40,714 bases of DNA from Dehalococcoidia bacterium (GTDB lineage: Bacteria > Chloroflexota > Dehalococcoidia > Lucifugimonadales > Australimonadaceae). The stretch spans positions 4,060 to 44,773 of the forward strand of contig JAGWBE010000017.1 in the NCBI GenBank assembly GCA_021296055.1. Reading direction: 5' to 3'. Each line of letters begins with the position of its first letter. Position 1 is the first letter of the stretch. The notes beneath the pieces were generated by a model. It was not told where the DNA came from. It searched no databases and saw only the letters and a list, made by a program, of their open reading frames with translations. This document shows positions 38,589 to 40,714 of the stretch, one piece after another. A program made the translations under genes and the position numbers.

Positions 38589-40400
38589 CTAGCGGCACTC
38601 CTCCGAGAGCCAGGTCGTCGCCGGCTGACGCCCTTCGTACATGCCAGGGCCTGGGTGGTAGCTGTTGACGCAGCCGTGCCGCGTCTCTCCGGCCAGCGTG
38701 ATGCCGATCGCCCACTGGTCGTGCGTGGGCTTCGCCATCTCGCGGTCCACGACCTTGAGGTACTCGTAGCGCTCGTCCCGGTCGAGAATCGTCCGCGAGG
38801 TCTCCAGCACCTGGTCGATGAACTCTATCCCGCTCCACGGGAAGGTGCCTGCCGTCGTCGTGTTCGAGAAGGAGGCCCCACTGATGAGCATGGAGTTCTC
38901 GGGCATGTTGAAGGTGATGCCGCTCGCCTGGATCGTCGCGGTCCAGAGGCCTTGCGCAATCTGCTCGCGCTGGATGACGCCTGGTCGGCCGAGGTCGGAG
39001 ACGGCGCGGATGCCCACGTTGTTCCAGGACTCGATGAGCGGGATGTAGAAGTCGAGGAAGCCCCCTGCCACGATGGGCTGCGGAAGGTCGAGCCCATTGG
39101 GGTAGCCGGCCTCCGCGAGTATGTCGCGGGCTCGTTGCTCGTACTCGGTGTAATTGTCAGGGTTGGTCCACGGCATAAGCTCGTACTGCTCTTCGAGCGA
39201 GATGGTGGCGTCCGGATACCACTCCCGGTTGATCCACAAGTCTGCGCCGCCCTCCGTGCCGGGTCCGCGGCCAACAGTCATGTTCTTGTAGGACTGCGTC
39301 GCGTAGTGGGCCGCCGTCAGCACGCGTTCGTCTTGCCAGACCTCCTGCTCGTTGTTGACGACCCAGGAGAACCATCCGTGGCCGTGGAGCAGGACCTCGC
39401 ACTCGGCCGAGTCCCGAGCACGACCGCAGAGCGACTCCTGCTCAGGGATCGGCTGCGCTGTCCACTGGCCGACGTGCCCTTCCCTTGCCACGAACGAACC
39501 GAACGCGCGCGTTGCGTCTTCGAACTTGCGGTTGACGGCACCATCCAGGTACGGCAACCGGTTGCCTGCCGCGTCGACGCCCCAGTAGTCATCGTTCCGT
39601 TCGAAGGTCTGAGACCCGTCGGGCTCCCACTCGACCAGCTTGAACGGCCCGGTTCCTACGCCGATGCTCCCAGGCACGTCGTCATCCTGCATGAAACGCC
39701 ACCGCTCTTCCGCTGTGGCGCCGTTCGGGTTTTCACCCACGATCAGGTGCTGGGGCGTGATTACGTAGACCTGGTGTGCGAGCAGGTCGACGAAGGTCGC
39801 GTCGGGCTCGTAGAGCTCCATCTCGACAGTGAACTCGTTGACCCTCCGGATGTCCTTGAGCGTCTGCTTCATGCCCAAGGCGCGGCGCATAAGGACGTGT
39901 TCGGGGTCGGGGTCGATCAGACGCTTGAACGTCGCGACGACGTCGTCGGCGTTGAAGTCCTCGCCATCGTGCCACTTGACTCCTTGCCGCAGCGACACGG
40001 TGTAGGTCGTGCCCGCAGCGTCCGGAACCACCTCGGTCGCCAGCATCGGAATCACTTCAGGCCCTACGGCAGGGTCGTACGGCTGCTTGAAGCCCAGCAG
40101 CGGCTCGTAGTCCCAGAACAGGATCTGCAGCGCGTTCAACGGGTCGTGCGGATCGACCGCCGGCCGCCTGTCACTCAGCGTCAGCATGATGAACGTGCCG
40201 CCGTACTCAGGCGCGTCCTCACTCATCATCATCGCTGTTGGAGTCGCCGCGGGGCCGGCGGATGTTGGAGTCGGCGCAGGGCCCGCGGATGTTGGAGTCG
40301 GCGCAGTCGTCGGCGTCGGCTCGTCGTCACCGCAGGCAACCGCCGATACCATGAGCAGGGCTGCGGCGGCAATCAGAAAGAAGAGGTTTCGATGCCTCAT
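38589..40400 (-). CDS. Peptide-binding lipoprotein (SBP_bac_5) of the ABC transporter
   Basis: This 603-residue substrate-binding protein delivers peptides or related solutes to the importer. A lipoprotein signal (LFFLIAAAALLMVSAVAC, with lipobox Cys at about residue 23) would be modified by Lgt. A Pro/Thr/Ala-rich tether with nine-residue PTPTSAGPA repeats follows (about 28-54). The mature domain has the family order: GGTFIMLTLSD, DYEPLLGFK, TYTVSLRQGVKWHDGEDFNADDVVATFKR, VEMELYEPDATF, GTGPFKLVEW and late AREILAEAGYPNGLD-type sequence (ARDILAEAGYPNGLDLP). The ATG has GGGGGAGG a few bases upstream. It is first in the transporter operon. Ligand is unknown, since this family also binds nickel, opines and sugars. 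Confidence 0.92.
   Translation of the reverse strand: MRHRNLFFLIAAAALLMVSAVACGDDEPTPTTAPTPTSAGPAPTPTSAGPAATPTAMMMSEDAPEYGGTFIMLTLSDRRPAVDPHDPLNALQILFWDYEPLLGFKQPYDPAVGPEVIPMLATEVVPDAAGTTYTVSLRQGVKWHDGEDFNADDVVATFKRLIDPDPEHVLMRRALGMKQTLKDIRRVNEFTVEMELYEPDATFVDLLAHQVYVITPQHLIVGENPNGATAEERWRFMQDDDVPGSIGVGTGPFKLVEWEPDGSQTFERNDDYWGVDAAGNRLPYLDGAVNRKFEDATRAFGSFVAREGHVGQWTAQPIPEQESLCGRARDSAECEVLLHGHGWFSWVVNNEQEVWQDERVLTAAHYATQSYKNMTVGRGPGTEGGADLWINREWYPDATISLEEQYELMPWTNPDNYTEYEQRARDILAEAGYPNGLDLPQPIVAGGFLDFYIPLIESWNNVGIRAVSDLGRPGVIQREQIAQGLWTATIQASGITFNMPENSMLISGASFSNTTTAGTFPWSGIEFIDQVLETSRTILDRDERYEYLKVVDREMAKPTHDQWAIGITLAGETRHGCVNSYHPGPGMYEGRQPATTWLSEECR
40237..40306. repeat. 27-bp tandem repeat in the lipoprotein tether
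   Basis: Units 40237-40263, 40264-40290 and a partial 40291-40306 repeat every 27 bp, in frame. They encode PTPTSAGPA units on the minus strand. The second unit differs from the first at few positions. Confidence 0.85.
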
Positions 40401-40602
40401 TGTGTCCTCCCCCTCACGATGTCAAGGCGCGTGTGGCCGCCTGATTCTCGTATCCAGTGCCCCCGCACGCGGAGCCCTTGCGAGCGTACATTGCCGAGGG
40501 CGCGTATGGAACCACAGTTCTTTACGACTGTCAACCCGACCGAGGAAATCGATGGCTGATTCCGTCGGTTCAGCGGCTCATTGCAACGAGAGTCGTCGGG
40601 TG

Positions 40603-40714
40603 CTACGGCCACCGGCCTTGAGCGCGGAGGTCGTCCCATGTCTCGGCCTCCATGAGGTCGGCCCAGAAGTAGTAGGCGCCGCGCTGGTTCTGCTCGGTAG
40701 GTTTGCGTCCGGGC
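40603..40714 (-). CDS. C-terminus of an unrecognised protein (partial)
   Basis: A minus-strand frame runs in from the right edge to a TAG at 40603-40605. It gives 36 residues with ordinary protein character: RGAYYFWADLMEAETW in the middle and a final RAQGRWP. The other frames through the same stretch read as low-complexity Arg/Pro sequence. I do not recognise the family. It ends about 200 bp before the binding-protein gene; the gap 40401-40602 carries that gene's ribosome binding site and a TTGACA (40529-40534, minus) without a good -10. Confidence 0.5.
   Translation of the reverse strand, partial: PGRKPTEQNQRGAYYFWADLMEAETWDDLRAQGRWP

Noticed and set aside
40237..40306. Possible CRISPR-like direct repeats
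   Set aside because: The 27-bp units are contiguous with no spacers and lie in frame within the lipoprotein tether.
40412..40422. TTGACA just upstream of the binding-protein gene as a promoter
   Set aside because: It is only about 20 bp from the ATG, which leaves no room for a -10 element and the ribosome binding site.

Overview
This is a GC-rich window with tightly packed genes and frequent GTG and TTG starts. It most resembles a chromosomal segment of a Chloroflexota bacterium (Dehalococcoidia/SAR202-like). That assignment is an inference from the gene mix: an HdrD-type membrane Fe-S oxidoreductase, a DUF5679 zinc ribbon, acetamidase and amidase genes, archaeal-type dUTPase, and Pro/Thr-rich lipoprotein linkers. 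No rRNA or marker gene fixes the lineage. Large parts read like a metagenome-assembled chromosome, and one frameshift may be a sequencing error.

Layout. 1-2.4 kb (minus): a nitrile-hydratase beta-like N-domain protein, probably followed by a second small subunit running off the left edge, behind a frameshifted membrane Fe-S oxidoreductase of the ETF:menaquinone oxidoreductase type. 2.5-5.9 kb: an Nmad3-like protein, a VOC-fold protein and sucCD. 6.0-6.8 kb: a VapBC-like toxin-antitoxin pair with a clear promoter. 6.8-10.1 kb: a Gal80-like Gfo/Idh/MocA oxidoreductase, an XRE-HTH protein with a degenerate NYN-like nuclease domain behind a promoter/operator, and an acetamidase/formamidase. 10.2-12.7 kb: 10-bp iterated sites followed by an NfeD protease and an SPFH protein. 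12.7-15.0 kb: dispersed repeats and a two-gene restriction-modification system (amino-methyltransferase plus Eco29kI-type GIY-YIG nuclease). 15.0-18.1 kb (minus): dUTPase-like, FAD oxidase and amidase genes in one operon. 18.4-19.6 kb: DUF5679 and lgt. 19.7-24.9 kb (minus): AAC(3)-like, polA and rho.

25.6-32.6 kb (plus) is a seven-gene sugar operon with five stop/start overlaps. Three consecutive genes match the FnlB/FnlA/FnlC (WbjC/WbjB/WbjD, CapF/CapE/CapG) set that converts UDP-GlcNAc to UDP-L-FucNAc. A WbuB-like glycosyltransferase, another GT4 enzyme, a GalE-like epimerase and a PglC/WbaP-type initiating phosphoglycosyl transferase complete a surface-glycan assembly line. A tRNA-Val(CAC) follows. 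Beyond the tRNA the base composition is visibly less GC-rich and the genes turn to the minus strand: a NEW3-domain membrane protein and a complete five-gene peptide ABC transporter (binding lipoprotein, two permeases, two ATPases), with a strong hairpin between the binding protein and the first permease. The right edge holds the C-terminus of an unrecognised protein.

The intergenic gaps carry families of short palindromic repeats. These include a composite element of about 140 bp present twice 10.6 kb apart and a 14-bp GC-palindrome core present twice. The least conventional candidates are the XRE/NYN-like regulator with its own operator, the Eco29kI-type nuclease paired with an amino-methyltransferase, the 10-bp iterons before nfeD, and the composite repeat.
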